Below are positions 20,085-33,009 of a DNA stretch of 64,000 nt, one piece after another. The notes below the pieces were generated by a model. It worked only from the letters and a program-made list of their open reading frames with translations. It was not told the origin of the DNA and ran no database searches. Made by a program: the position numbers and the translations under genes. The stretch spans positions 496,001 through 560,000 of the forward strand of contig CATNEN010000005.1 in NCBI GenBank assembly GCA_950097015.1, given 5' to 3'. Source of the DNA: Macrostomum hystrix (taxonomy: Eukaryota; Platyhelminthes; Macrostomidae). Each line of letters starts with the position of its first letter. The first letter of the stretch is position 1.

Positions 20085-22250
20085 GAGAGATAATACACGC
20101 GGGAGAGATGAGACATGGGAGAGATGAGACACGGGAGAGATGAGACACGGGAGAGATGAGACACGGGAGAGATGAGACACGGGAGAGATGAGACACGGGA
20201 GAGATGAGACACGGGAGAGATGAGACACGGGAGAGATGAGACACGGGAGAGATGAGACACGGGAGAGATGAGACACGGGAGAGATGAGACACGGGAGAGA
20301 TGAGACACGGGAGAGATGAGACACGGGAGAGATGAGACACGGGAGAGATGAGACACGGGAGAGATGAGACACGGCAGAGATGAGACACGGGAGAGATGAG
20401 ACACGGGAGAGATGAGACACGGGAGAGATGAGACACGGGAGAGATGAGACACGGGAGAGACGAGACACGGGAGAGATGAGACACGGGAGAGATGAGACAC
20501 TGGAGAGATGAGACAGTGGAGAGATGAGACACGGGAGAGATGAGACACGGGAGAGATGAGACACGGGAGAGATGAGACACGGGAGAGATGAGACACGGGA
20601 GAGATGAGACACGGGAGAGATGAGACACGGGAGAGATGAGACACGGGAGAGATGAGACACGGGAGAGATGAGACACGGGAGAGATGAGACACGGGAGAGA
20701 TGAGACACGGGAGAGATGAGACACGGGAGAGATGAGACACGGGAGAGATGAGACACGGGAGAGATGAGACACGGGAGAGATGAGACACGGGAGAGATGAG
20801 ACACGGGTGAGATTAGACACGGGAGAGATGAGACACGGGAGAGATGAGACACGGGAGAGATGAGACACGGGAGAGATGAGACACGGGAGAGATGAGACAC
20901 GGGAGAGATGAGACACGGGAGAGATGAGACACGGGAGAGATGAGACACGGCAGAGATGAGACACGGGAGAGATGAGACACGGGTGAGATTAGACACGGGA
21001 GAGATGAGACACGGGAGAGATGAGACACGGGAGAGATGAGACACGGGAGAGATGAGACACGGGAGAGATGAGACACGGGAGAGATGAGACACGGGAGAGA
21101 TTAGACACGGGAGAGATGAGACACGGGAGAGATGAGACACGGGAGAGATGAGACACGGGAGAGATGAGACACGGGAGAGATGAGACACGGGAGAGATGAG
21201 ACACGGGAGAGATGAGACACGGGAGAGATGAGACACGGGAGAGATGAGACACGGGTGAGATGAGACACGGGAGAGATGAGACACGGGAGAGATGAGACAC
21301 GGGAGAGATGAGACACGGGAGAGATGAGACACGGGAGAGATGAGACACGGGAGAGATGAGACACGGGAGAGATGAGACACGGGAGAGATGAGACACGGGA
21401 GAGATGAGACACGGGAGAGATGAGACACGGGAGAGATGAGACACGGGAGAGATGAGACACGGGAGAGATGAGACACGGGAGAGATGAGACACGGGAGAGA
21501 TGAGACACGGGAGAGATGAGACACGGGAGAGATGAGACACGGGAGAGATGAGACACGGGAGAGATGAGACACGGGAGAGATGAGACACGGGTGAGATGAG
21601 ACACGGGAGAGATGAGACACGGGAGAGATGAGACACGGGTGAGATGAGACACGGGAGAGATGAGACACGGGAGAGATGAGACACGGGAGAGATGAGACAC
21701 GGGAGAGATGAGACACGGGAGAGATGAGACACGGGAGAGATGAGACACGGGAGAGATGAGACACGGGAGAGATGAGACACGGGAGAGATGAGACACGGGA
21801 GAGATGAGACACGGGAGAGATGAGACACGGGAGAGATGAGACACGGGAGAGATGAGACACGGGAGAGATGAGACACGGGAGAGATGAGACACGGGAGAGA
21901 TGAGACACGGGAGAGATGAGACACGGGAGAGATGAGACACGGGAGAGATGAGACACGGGAGAGATGAGACACGGGAGAGATGAGACACGGGAGAGATGAG
22001 ACACGGGAGAGATGAGACACGGGAGAGATGAGACACGGGAGAGATGAGACACGGGAGAGATGAGACACGGGAGAGATGAGACACGGGAGAGATGAGACAC
22101 GGGAGAGATGAGACACGGGAGAGATGAGACACGGGAGAGATGAGACACGGGAGAGATGAGACACGGGAGAGATGAGACACGGGAGAGATGAGACACGGGA
22201 GAGATGAGACACGGGAGAGATGAGACACGGGAGAGATGAGACACGGGAGA
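20085..22250. repeat. minisatellite, 16-bp unit, ~135 copies
   Basis: Highly uniform gagatgagacacggga units over about 2.2 kb. Because 16 is not a multiple of 3 and the unit has no stop in any minus-strand phase, all three minus frames stay open with the same 16-residue period, giving a false 770-codon ORF. Rare variants (gtgagatt at 20808 and 20984) recur 176 bases apart, which is eleven units. Confidence 0.96.
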
Positions 22251-22683
22251 ACCAAGTCTGAAACGGATTAATCATTATCTATCAACGTTTTTCTTACGAA
22301 TTTTCTTTTTACTTAAAAATCCAATGAGAAAATATCAAGTAAAAATAAATTCGATATTTTACAAATCAAAATGTCTTGGATTACGCAAAAAATAATCACA
22401 ATAAAATGATTCTTCGAGTTGCGAAGGTGCGAATGTTTTGTTAGGTGAGCTGAATTGCGCTTTAGGGTAATTTACAGTGATGATGTTGTTTAAGTGTTCC
22501 GCGCAACACTGATTTAGGCGCGGAAAAGCGATGACGGTATGGACAGAATTCTAGTCGCAAAGAGAAGGACCTTATCCCATATAATTATACATACAAATTC
22601 TATAACCTGAAGATTCGTGAATGGCGTTAGAGCGACCGACCGAATCGCGTGTGTACGCTTCTTATAGGGGCTTTTTATCCCAG
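22251..22683. other. unique DNA upstream of a candidate exon
   Basis: AT-rich to about 22420, then G+C-richer. The sequence ggctttttatcccag ending at 22683 is a good 3' splice-site candidate. Confidence 0.4.
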
Positions 22684-22992
22684 GATTATAATCCCAGCAG
22701 TATGGCTGAGCCGCAAAAGGCCTTCTTGAAGAAGTCTCTGAGAGATGGAAAGCAGATGAAGCAGACGAGGGACAAGCAGATTAACCAACTGCATGCTTTG
22801 GTTACTAAGAGGATAAAAGGGGCTCGGGAAATTCTCCTCGACCGACAGCTATTAGCTCGCTTAAAATATTTTAAGAATCTTTTGAAATATTCAATCAGAT
22901 TTAGAAAATACATGCAGCTAATAATATATATTTATATTGATTCGCTTCGATTTGGCCCAGTTACTCGTACATTTCTTTTGTTGACAGTTTAA
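22684..22992 (+). CDS. hypothetical exon, Lys/Arg-rich helical protein
   Basis: Not recognised. An open frame after a strong-looking acceptor encodes DYNPSSMAEPQKAFLKKSLR, continues basic and helical to about 22880, then becomes AT-rich and ends at 22992. The basic part has about 50% G+C and no repeat, unlike its surroundings, which is the only reason to suspect coding. The frame also extends upstream to an ATG at 22621. No clear donor follows, so if it is real it is probably a terminal exon. An ATG at 22705 in a good context (gcagtATGG) could also start a short single-exon protein. Confidence 0.3.
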   Translation, partial: DYNPSSMAEPQKAFLKKSLRDGKQMKQTRDKQINQLHALVTKRIKGAREILLDRQLLARLKYFKNLLKYSIRFRKYMQLIIYIYIDSLRFGPVTRTFLLLTV

Positions 22993-24444
22993 ATGTTTAA
23001 TTATTATTTTAAACTGATGTTATTTAATTTAATTAATGTTAAATTTTTCATTATTTTTGTTTTTTTTACTTTTATTTTTGTAATTGTTTCGTTTGTGTTT
23101 AAAGTTGCTTGTAATTTTATTTGAATTTTAACAAAAAGTGACTTGTAAAAAACATCTTTTTTGGTCCAAAATTTCATATGCAATTATTTTTATAAAGCAT
23201 AATATTAGCTTTTTGCTTAAATTTAATAAAAACTTCCTCTCGCCTTTTGTCGCTAACGTAATGATTTTATTCAGCATTGAACGAATTTAAATTTTTCAAT
23301 AAGTCAATATAGAACATTTAACTTCGTATTCTTGAGTCTATTCTCAATCGTATTAGAAAAGCCTGACATTTGACGATTAATTCTTAGCCTTGTGTCTCTC
23401 TCCCCCCAGCGACTTAATTTTGTTATTTCCTTAAATCAGAATAATTATGGCATTATGGCAGCATGAGGATTGTATATAAAGCCGGAAGATAATCATAATG
23501 GATAGGAGAGGTGAATATGTGACTCATTGTCGTGAGAATGTCGGGGTTGAGAATGTGCGAAGTAATAAACTAGCAGAGCTTTAATTTCGGTCGTTCATTC
23601 AGAATTTCCGGTTTGGCCAAAGCTACGTCCTTAAGACTCAATTGAGAATATTGGCTTTATAAATAGCTATATAGATCAAGCGCTTTGTTGTTGACAAATG
23701 AAAAATGCCAGATTTTAAGCGTCGAATAATTTGGCTAGATAGATTTGAAAAAACAGGGATTCTGGAAGATATGACGTACGGGAATAGAAAAACATGCAGT
23801 GATTTTGGGTGTAAGGATATTTGTCATTCTGATGGACCTTTTTTAGATTTTTTTAAAAGATGCTTGGAATTAAATTCTCCTAGCTCTACAATTCACCCCG
23901 GAACAAGGCAGATAAAAATATAATCCGCAAATAGGGATGATTTTTTTCTGGAATCTTAAACCTTTTTTTGAAGAAAAAAATTAGTATTTTCTAGTTAATA
24001 GATGACATGCAGGACCTAAAGTGAAAAATGAGATTCTTAGAAGCCTAGCGTGGCTCAAATTAACACGCCAGATAGATTTAGCAACAGTCTGTATTCAGTC
24101 TAAAATTTCTCGCATATGCCCGAGCATTGAAGCTGGAAAATGGTGCAGATTTTTCTTCTTCATCTTTTTTTAATCTGCCCTGATCTCAAAATTTTACTTA
24201 TCTTCAAATACGTTCGGCAGTGCGGAAATTAAAGAATTGGCGCGCGACCTGGACTGTCTCTCCTAGGCTTCGCTATGCTGCATATCCCATATAGAAATTT
24301 TACAATGAAAAATGTCAGGGCTAGCTAGACTCTGAAAAGCTTTCCAGGAAATTACTTTTCCAATAGACAAAACATGAGCAAATAGACAAAGGATTTTAGA
24401 CACGTTAAGGCTAGTTCGTAATAATTTACCATAGTATAGACAAG
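22993..24444. other. AT-rich unique DNA
   Basis: No repeat or element seen. A 72-codon frame at 23705-23923 (Cys, Asp and Lys-rich) has no supporting splice or composition signal and is not called. Confidence 0.45.
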
Positions 24445-25415
24445 GACTTCCAAATCCTTCAGGTGTTTGGCGCTAACCCCTTCCCAATCCTTCAGGTGTT
24501 TGGCGCTAACTCCTTCCCAATCCTTCAGGTGTTTGGCGCTAACTCCTTCCCAATCCTTCAGGTGTTTGGCGCTAACCCATTTCCAATCCTTCAGGTGTTT
24601 GGCGCTAACCCCTTCCAAATCCTTCAGGTGTTTGGCGCTAACCCCTTCCCAATCCTTCAGGTGTTTGGCGCTAACTCCTTCCCAATCCTTCAGGTGTTTG
24701 GCGCCAACCCCTTCCAAATCCTTCAGGTGTTTGGCGCTAACCCCTTCCCAATCCTTCAGGTGTTTGGCGCTAACTCCTTCCCAATCCTTCAGGTGTTTGG
24801 CGCTAACTCCTTCCCAATCCTTCAGGTGTTTGGCGCTAACCCATTTCCAATCCTTCAGGTGTTTGGCGCTAACCCCTTCCCAATCCTTCAGGTGTTTGGC
24901 GCTAACCCCTTCCCAATCCTTCAGGTGTTTGGCGCTAACTCCTTCCCAATCCTTCAGGTGTTTGGCGCTAACCCCTTCCCAATCCTTCAGGTGTTTGGCG
25001 CTAACTCCTTCCCAATCCTTCAGGTGTTTGGCGCCAACCCCTTCCAAATCCTTCAGGTGTTTGGCGCTAACCCCTTCCCAATCCTTCAGGTGTTTGGCGC
25101 TAACTCCTTCCCAATCCTTCAGGTGTTTGGCGCTAACTCCTTCCCAATCCTTCAGGTGTTTGGCGCTAACCCATTTCCAATCCTTCAGGTGTTTGGCGCT
25201 AACCCCTTCCCAATCCTTCAGGTGTTTGGCGCTAACCCCTTCCCAATCCTTCAGGTGTTTGGCGCTAACTCCTTCCCAATCCTTCAGGTGTTTGGCGCTA
25301 ACCCCTTCCCAATCCTTCAGGTGTTTGGCGCTAACTCCTTCCCAATCCTTCAGGTGTTTGGCGCCAACCCCTTCCCAATACTTCAGGTGTTTGGCGCCAA
25401 ACCCTTTCCAATGCT
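24445..25415. repeat. minisatellite, 33-bp unit with 330-bp higher order
   Basis: Twenty-nine units; the core is ccttcaggtgtttggcgcta. Variant units recur in the same order at a 330-base offset (for example 24703 and 25033), a ten-unit higher-order repeat. The 33-base length gives long frames on both strands with an 11-residue period, which are artefacts. Each unit carries a pyrimidine tract followed by TTCAG|GTGTTT. Confidence 0.95.
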
Positions 25416-26484
25416 GCATATACTAGAAGCATTGGAAAGCATAAAGCACACTAGACTTTCCTATGAAATGAATTCTATAGTTTAGACAGGTAGGAATAAT
25501 TAAAGAACTTACCGAAAAATAGCAATTCTCAGAAAACACCTGGCTTTGTTAATCTAGTTTTTTTACTTTTTATGGTGAATAGAAATCGTAAAAAAATTAA
25601 TTTCGTTTCTTCCCTACGTGGAGAAAAATGTTACGGTTATGGTTTCTGGGAGGACATATAGGCACACAGAGTGAGTATTATAGGTAAAGGGTGAATTCCT
25701 TCATCAGAATCCCATCCGTTTGGGGAAGAGGATTGTGGGATAATCTGCCCGCACCAATTCTGCAATTGGCTGTTCGTTGAACCAAACTACGAATGGGGAT
25801 CGAGAGGGAGAGAGAGAGAGAGAGGTGCAGGGTGTGCTATGTTTGGCCGCCTCATCTCTTTCTGCGCTTCATGTTGGGCATTGTGTGAGCAATTAGGTTT
25901 TCTCGAGGCACAGATTTATTTTGTCTATATTTTGTCGGCCTTTTAATGAGCTCTAGACAACTGCTGCTTCTGCTGCTGCTGTTGTTGCCACTTCTGGCGA
26001 GAAAAAGTTTTATTTCTCATCAGTAAGCCGTGTGTGTTTTTTCACACTTTGAAGTTGCGAATACAAAGCTGCAGAAAGGCTGAACAAAGATTGCTACAGC
26101 CTACAGAAGGATATTGAATTTGACTTAATTATCGTAGGAGTCTGCTTTTAGGAGAAGAATTTCTGTAGCTTGGTCAAGACGCGGGAAGGCCTATAGTAGC
26201 TTTGTCTGTTTATGGTTTCATTATCCTCTGGGGGATTCAAACTGGCTTCTCGATCCAGTCTATGCTCAGAGGCCTACCTTTGCAAACTAATTAGTGTCAC
26301 GAGCAAATTCTGCGTCTTTCGAAGAAAATTAACAGATTCGCAGATTATAAAATGAGCTCGTAAATTTCGAATCTGTTTTCCATGGAAGCAACTTTTTAGC
26401 AGTGATTGCTGCTGATTAAAAAAAACAAATATTTCTGTGTTCAAATTTTAGCTTAGAAAAACGGTCTATAAGAAATCTCTTCTC
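25416..26484. other. unique DNA with short GA and CTG runs
   Basis: A (GA)n run at about 25806-25826 and CTG/TTG triplets at about 25961-25988; no gene supported. Confidence 0.45.
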
Positions 26485-28370
26485 ACCCGAATCTAATCTA
26501 ACCCGAATCTTATCTCACCTTTCTCACCAAATCTCAAATCACCCGAATCCCATCTTTTCCAAATCTTATCTCACCTGAATCTAATCTCACCCAAATCTCA
26601 TCTCACCCGAATCTCATCTCATCCAAATATTATATCACCCGAATCTCATCTCATCCAAATCTTATCTCACCCGAATCTTATCTCACCCGAATCTCATCTC
26701 ATCCAAATATTATATCACCCGAATCTCATCTCATCCAAATCTTATCTCACCCAAATCTCATTTCACCCGAATCTCATCTCATCCAAATATTATATCACCC
26801 GAATCTCATCTCATCCAAATCTCATCTCACCCGAATCTTATATCACCCGAATCTTATCTCATCAAAATTTTATCTCATCCAAATCTTATATCACCCGAAT
26901 CTTATCTCACCCAAATCTTATCTCACATGAATCTCATCTCATCCAAATCTTATCTCACCCGAATCTCATCTCATCCAAATCTTATATCACCCGAATCTTA
27001 TCTCATCCAAATCTTATATCACCCGAATCTTATCTCACCCGAATCTTATCTCATCCGAATCTCATCTCACCCAAATCTTATATCACCCGAATCTCATCTC
27101 ATCCAAATCTTATCTCATCCGAATCTTATCTCATCCAAATCTCATCTCATCCAAATCTTATCTCACCCGAATCTTATCTCATCCGAATCTCATCTCTCCC
27201 GAATCTCATCTCATCCAAATCTTATCTCACCCGAATCTTATCTCATCCAAATCTCATCTCATCCAAATCTTATATCACCCGAATCTCATCTCATCCAAAT
27301 CTTATCTCACCCGAATCTTATCTCATCCAAATCTTATCTCACCCGAATCTCATCTCATCCAAATCTTATCTCATCCAAATCTCATCTCACCCGAATCTTA
27401 TCTCATCCAAATCTTATATCACTCGAATCTCATCTCATCCAAATCTTATATCACCCGAATCTTATCTCACCCGAATCTTATCTCACCCGAATCTCATCTC
27501 ATCCAAATCTTATCTCACCCGAATCCTATATCACCCAAATCTTATCTCATCCAAATCTCATCTCATCCAAATCCTATATCACCCAAATCTTATCTCATCC
27601 AAATCTCATCTCATCCAAATCCTATATCACCCAAATCTTATCTCATCCGAATCTTATCTCACCCGAATCTCATCTCATCCAAATCTTATCTCACCCGAAT
27701 CTCATCTCATCCAAATCTTATCTCACCCGAATCTCATCTCATCCAAATCTTATCTCACCCGAATCTTATCTCATCCGAATCTCATCTCATCCAAATCCTA
27801 TATCACCCAAATCTTATCTCATCCGAATCTTATCTCACCCGAATCTCATCTCATCCAAATCTTATCTCACCCGAATCTCATCTCATCCAAATCTTATCTC
27901 ACCCGAATCTCATCTCATCCAAATCTTATCTCACCCGAATCTTATCTCATCCGAATCTCATATCATCCAAATCCTATATCACCCGAATCTTATCTCATCC
28001 GAATCTCATATCATCCAAATCCTATATCACCCGAATCTTAACTCATCCAAATCTCATATCATCCAAATCCTATATCACCCGAATCTCATCTCATCCAAAT
28101 CTTATCTCACGCGAATCTCATCTCATCCAAATCTTATCTCACCCGAATCTCATCTCATCCAAATCTTATCTCACCCGAATCTTATCTCATCCGAATCTCA
28201 TATCATCCAAATCCTATATCACCCGAATCTTATCTCATCCAAATCTTATCTCACCCGAATCTCATCTCATCCAAATCTTATCTCACCCGAATCTCATCTC
28301 ATCCAAATCTTATCTCACCCGAATCTTATCTCATCCGAATCTCATCTCACCCAAATCTTATATCACCTAA
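26485..28370. repeat. minisatellite, 16-bp unit, ~118 copies
   Basis: Alternating ctcatctcatccaaat and cttatctcacccgaat half-units over about 1.9 kb. The plus-strand frame of 489 codons is an artefact of a stop-free unit. Confidence 0.95.
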
Positions 28371-29246
28371 AGCGTGTACTACTTCCTGCGAAATGAAATC
28401 TCTATACTATCTACGAGCCGTAGAACTAGATTTCTAGATTTCTGTCGTTAGATTTGATACGAGCTTAAACAAATAATCAAAATATAAATCGAGTTCACAA
28501 CCGCTTTTTGTTAAAATGGTCAGTGAATGAGTCTTCTTACCGGTTCCAAAGTAATCATGCAACAAATAAGGAACTGATGAAAATTATTGCACAAATTAAA
28601 TAGCTTTGTGATTCAGTTTTTCGATCTAAGAGAAAAATTTATAAGTGAATATCGTCCCTAAGGAAATTCACTACAGAGACTATATACAATAGCAAAGATT
28701 ATAACTAAAATAGTGACATGTGAACTGTGGCTAGCGTGTTCGTGTGAGTGCAGTGTGTGTGTAAGTGTGTGTGTTCAGCACAAACTCACTCACGAATACA
28801 CAGACCCACAAGTATCCATTAAATATACTCGCGCATAGTTGACTTAATATTGAGATAGTAAGATAGAGCAGATTTGAGAACGAGTTTTCAACGAGTCAAA
28901 AAATACAATCTACGGCTCGTACGTTTGTAACAATGTTTAAATAGCGGAGCTCATAGCCAGTCATGTTCAGTTACCAGTGTCAGTCAAGATTGGATTTGAT
29001 CAAATATTTTGCCAGTCGAAATAAGTTTACTCTGCGTTTTTCATATCCGAGCAAGTAAATCTCATAGACTGTCTGTAACTAGTTATCTTACTGGCGATAG
29101 AAAGACTTTCATTTTAGTTAAAGAAAAGTCGTGTAACTAATAAATCATATATTTTGCACGAAGTTTTCATGCAACTTTAATGCTTTCTATACACTTCGTG
29201 TTCATTGCAGTGTGCAATAAAAAAGAAAGCATTGACAGTAATTTTC
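28371..29246. other. unique DNA with a (TG)n run
   Basis: A TG-rich run at about 28745-28775. A TATA-like tttaaatag near 28936 lies about 30 bases upstream of a TCAGTT initiator-like motif near 28968, but no coding frame follows. Confidence 0.35.
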
Positions 29247-29690
29247 GTTAGATAAACTTCCGTTAGATTAGCATCCGTTAGATTAACAAACGTTAGATTA
29301 ACTGCCGTTAGATTAGCTTCCGTTAGATTAACTTCCGTTAGATTAGCTTCCGTTAGATTAGCTTCCGTTGGATTAACTTCCGTTGGATTAACTTCCGTGA
29401 GATTAACTTTGGTTAGATTAACTTCCCTTAGATTAGCTTCCCTTAGATTAACTTCCCTTAGATTAACTTCCGTTAGATTAGCTTCACTTAGATTAACTTC
29501 CGTTGGATTAACAAACGTTAGATAAACTTCCGTTAGATTAGCTTCCGTTAGATAAACTTCCGTTATATAAGCTTCCGCTAGATTAACTTCCGTTAGATTA
29601 GCTTCCGTTAGATTAACTTCCGTTAGATTAGCTTCCGTTAGATTAACTTCCGTTAGATTAGTTTTCGTTAGTTAATCAATTAATAAGCTT
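29247..29690. repeat. minisatellite, 15-bp unit
   Basis: About 29 copies of ttagattaacttccg. About 18 units keep CTTCCG, the reverse of the ETS-type core CGGAAG. Confidence 0.92.
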
Positions 29691-29894
29691 TCATTCGCAG
29701 CAATGTACGTTAAATTAACGGTCAAGTTCAATAGTTTCTCGATACATTAGTCGATCAAAAAGTCGCTTCCTGGAGTGTTTTACCGATCTCGCAAAATCAC
29801 TTTCAACAGCTAGAAAATCCCAGACCAACTGATGACAGCGTCACAATGTCTATCTATGTGTACAGGAATAATAATTCTATGCATCCTTAACACC

Positions 29895-29975
29895 TAATTC
29901 TAATTGAGAGGTCGAGAGTTCACATCTCAGGTAACCAAGGTAAGCAACTCGTGTCATTAGAGCGAGATACTGAAT
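29895..29975 (+). mobile_element. possible second tRNA-half SINE fragment
   Basis: gagaggtcgagagttcac followed by atctcagg resembles a decayed B box. It is followed by aaggtaagcaactcgtgtc, similar to the tail of 3965-4045. Weak evidence. Confidence 0.22.
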
Positions 29976-29984
29976 TCCCAAGTG

Positions 29985-30480
29985 CTGTGTACATTCAACT
30001 GCTGTGTACATTCAACAGCTGTGTACATTCAACAGCTGTGTACATTAAACAGCTGTGTACATTAAACAGCTGTGTACATTAAACAGCTGTGTACATTCAA
30101 CAGCTGTGTACATTCAACTGCTGTATACATTAAACAGCTGTGTACATTAAACAGCTGTGTACATTCAACAGCTGTGTACATTCAACTGCTGTATACATTC
30201 AACTGCTGTGTACATTCAACAGCTGTGTACATTCAACAGCTGTGTACATTCAACTGCTGTGTACATTCAACAGCTGTGTACATTCAACAGCTGTGTACAT
30301 TCAACAGCTGTGTACATTCAACTGCTGTGTACATTCAACAGCTGTGTACATTCAACTGCTGTGTACATTCAACTGCTGTGTACATTCAACAGCTGTGTAC
30401 ATTCAACTGCTGTGTACATTCAACTGCTGTGTACATTCAACAGCTGTGTACATTCAACTGCTGTGTGTACAGCCATATGT
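29985..30480. repeat. minisatellite, 17-bp unit
   Basis: About 29 copies of ctgtgtacattcaacag, alternating with a version in which acag is actg. The acag version creates the E-box palindrome CAGCTG at each junction. Confidence 0.94.
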
Positions 30481-31192
30481 ATTTCTAAATGCTGAGTTTT
30501 TAGCCGTGTTCAAAGGCTGTGTGTACGGCTGTATACAGCTGTGTTACAACTGTGTGTACATCTACCAGCAGGCATTGGATTCTAACTGCAATTGCATCTC
30601 ATCTAATATCTCCCATTAACTGTCATAACAAATACAATAAAAATCAATTCAATAAAAGTGCTTGGATTAACAAGGCTGTAATCTTCAGAGTCACCATTTT
30701 CAGTTTTTATACTCGTAATTATTTTAACTTTGTCAATGCCCTCTGAGGTATCATTACAAAAGCTAAGAAATCTACTTAGATTCACATCCTAACCTCATTA
30801 TTGTAGTGGCACTCAATTTGATGACAATTTAGACTTAACTTTGCGGACTTGAAACGAAATGAAATGAAAGTTAATTACACTTGGATCCAAACGGGTCCAG
30901 ATCCCCTACGCACACTATTTATTTCATTCAATCTGTTTTCTCAAATCCGACTCAGGGGAATCTAATTTAGAATTGAACTGATTTGCCTAAGAGACAAAAT
31001 GGCAATCAAAATTGGCAAATCTCACATTCATTGCGATAGAAAGTGTGACCGGACAATGAGTATAGTTTATCAAATATTCAACAGCCAATATGCCAGTTTG
31101 GATGTGATTTTCGTTCAATTTTATAGTCTCACTGGGAGCTACAAATTGAATTCTTGAGAACGCATTTGATAAAAGCAGCTGAATATTATAAG
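30481..31192. other. unique DNA
   Basis: No gene or element recognised. Confidence 0.45.
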
Positions 31193-32010
31193 GGATTCTA
31201 AATTGACCGATGGGATAGTTTTAGAAGGGATTCTGAATTGACCGATGGGATAGTTTTAGAAGGGATTCTGAATTGACCGGTGGGATAGTTTTAGAAGGGA
31301 TTCTGAATTGACCGATGGGATAATTTTTAGAAGGGATTCTGAATTGACCGATGGGATAATTTTTAGAAGGGATTCTAAATTGAACGATGGGATAATTTTA
31401 GAAGGGATTCTAAATTGACCGATGGGATAGTTTTCTAAGGGATTCTGAATTGACCGATGAGATAATTTTAGAAGGGATTCTGAATTGACCGATGAGATAA
31501 TTTTAGAAGGGATTCTAAATTGACCGATGGGATGATTTTAGAAGGGATTCTAAATTGACCGATGGGATGATTTTAGAAGGGATTCTGAATTGACCGATGG
31601 GATGATTTTAGAAGGGATTCTAAATTGACCGATGGGATGATTTTAGAAGGGATTCTGAATTGACCGATGAGATAATTTTAGAAGGGATTCTGAATTGACC
31701 GATGAGATAATTTTAGAAGGGATTCTAAATTGACCGATGAGATAATTTTAGAAGGGATTCTAAATTGACCGATGGGATAGTTTTAGAAGGGATTCTAAAT
31801 TGACCGATGGGATAGTTTTAGAAGGGATTCTAAATTGACCGATGGGATAATTTTAGAAGGGATTCTGAATTGACCGATGGTATGATTTTAGAAGGGATTC
31901 TGAATTGACCGATGGGATAACTTTAGAAGGGATTCTGAATTGACCGATGGGATAATTTTAGAAGGGATTCTGAATTGACCGATGGGATGATTTTAGATGG
32001 GATTATAATC
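31193..32010. repeat. minisatellite, 35-bp unit
   Basis: About 23 copies with the core gggattctgaattgaccgat, followed by gggataattttagaa. The array ends in gatgggattataatcccag, a near-palindrome. Confidence 0.94.
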
Positions 32011-33009
32011 CCAGTTAGTATTTTATGAGATTTCGTGCTCGGCGAATGTCAGTGAACTTAAAAAATTATGATAACTTTACTGGGATTGTCTCAGATTCCG
32101 TAAAGCTTGAGAAATAGACTACAGATTATAATATTTTCTGCTTGTCGTGTAGTGGAACAGTTTTTGATTAGAAAAACAACAAAACAGCTGTCAACAAAAG
32201 TACAACAAAGAAGGAATAAAGGAGTGAAATTTCAGCAGAAAGCTACGTGTATATCAAATTTTGTTCTTTGCACAACGACAAAAAATATGGGGAAAACCAT
32301 GTAGATCGCCGGGTCTGGTTGCAGCTAGGCTTAATTAGGCCCTGACTGTATGCGGAATTTCGCGTTTCTGTGCAACACAAATCTGTTGCTAGCTGATTTG
32401 AAATCTTGCAGAGGATTAGTACACTACCGTTTGGGGAGTAGAGGGAAAGGTTTGGCGTGTCAGTTGGTTTAGTTTTGTTCAGCGAAAGAAAATATTCTAC
32501 ACAATGCAAAATTTTTCTTGAAAAAAACAGTTGGAATAGCGATTGGGGAGGTGGGGAAAAATTGAGGAATCCTTTTTCGTCGCGGTGCATTTTTCTTTGG
32601 AAGTCATAGATTTCATTTTTATTCCAACCAAAACTGATGAAATCTAAAAAAACTAACATTTTCGTTGTTTTACTGCGCAGAAAAAATTAACGCAGGTTTT
32701 TTATCAGAAGTCTGCCGAACATTGTCACCTTAGCTGCGAAATTCTCGATACAAAATGTTATTCGCTGCTACTCTTTCTATACTACTGTTTCTGCCCGTAA
32801 CATAAGTAGAGCGTTTTAGATTAGTGTAAAAGAAGGAATGACTTTTAGCACCAATGTGCTCGAACCCTGAGAAAGATGGAATTTCTCGAATTGCGGAATT
32901 CCAACCAATTAGGATTCCACACAACCTCAGGATTTCATCTGAGCTCATTCTGCTAGATTTTCTCACGAATTCGGGATTTTTCCGAGACCTCTGGATATCC
33001 TAGGACCTC
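32011..33009. other. unique DNA
   Basis: Overlapping short frames on both strands (32107-32304 plus, 32243-32659 minus) have no recognisable motif; nothing called. Confidence 0.4.

Noticed and set aside
19932-22244. 770-codon minus-strand open frame
   Set aside because: A stop-free 16-bp repeat gives the same peptide period in every frame; composition and start codon offer no support.
24352-25485. Repeat proteins with an 11-residue period on both strands
   Set aside because: The 33-bp unit is open on both strands, and the variable positions change residues on both, so there is no sign of selection on a protein.
26927-28396. 489-codon plus-strand open frame
   Set aside because: Frame across a 16-bp minisatellite; no domain and no splice or promoter context.
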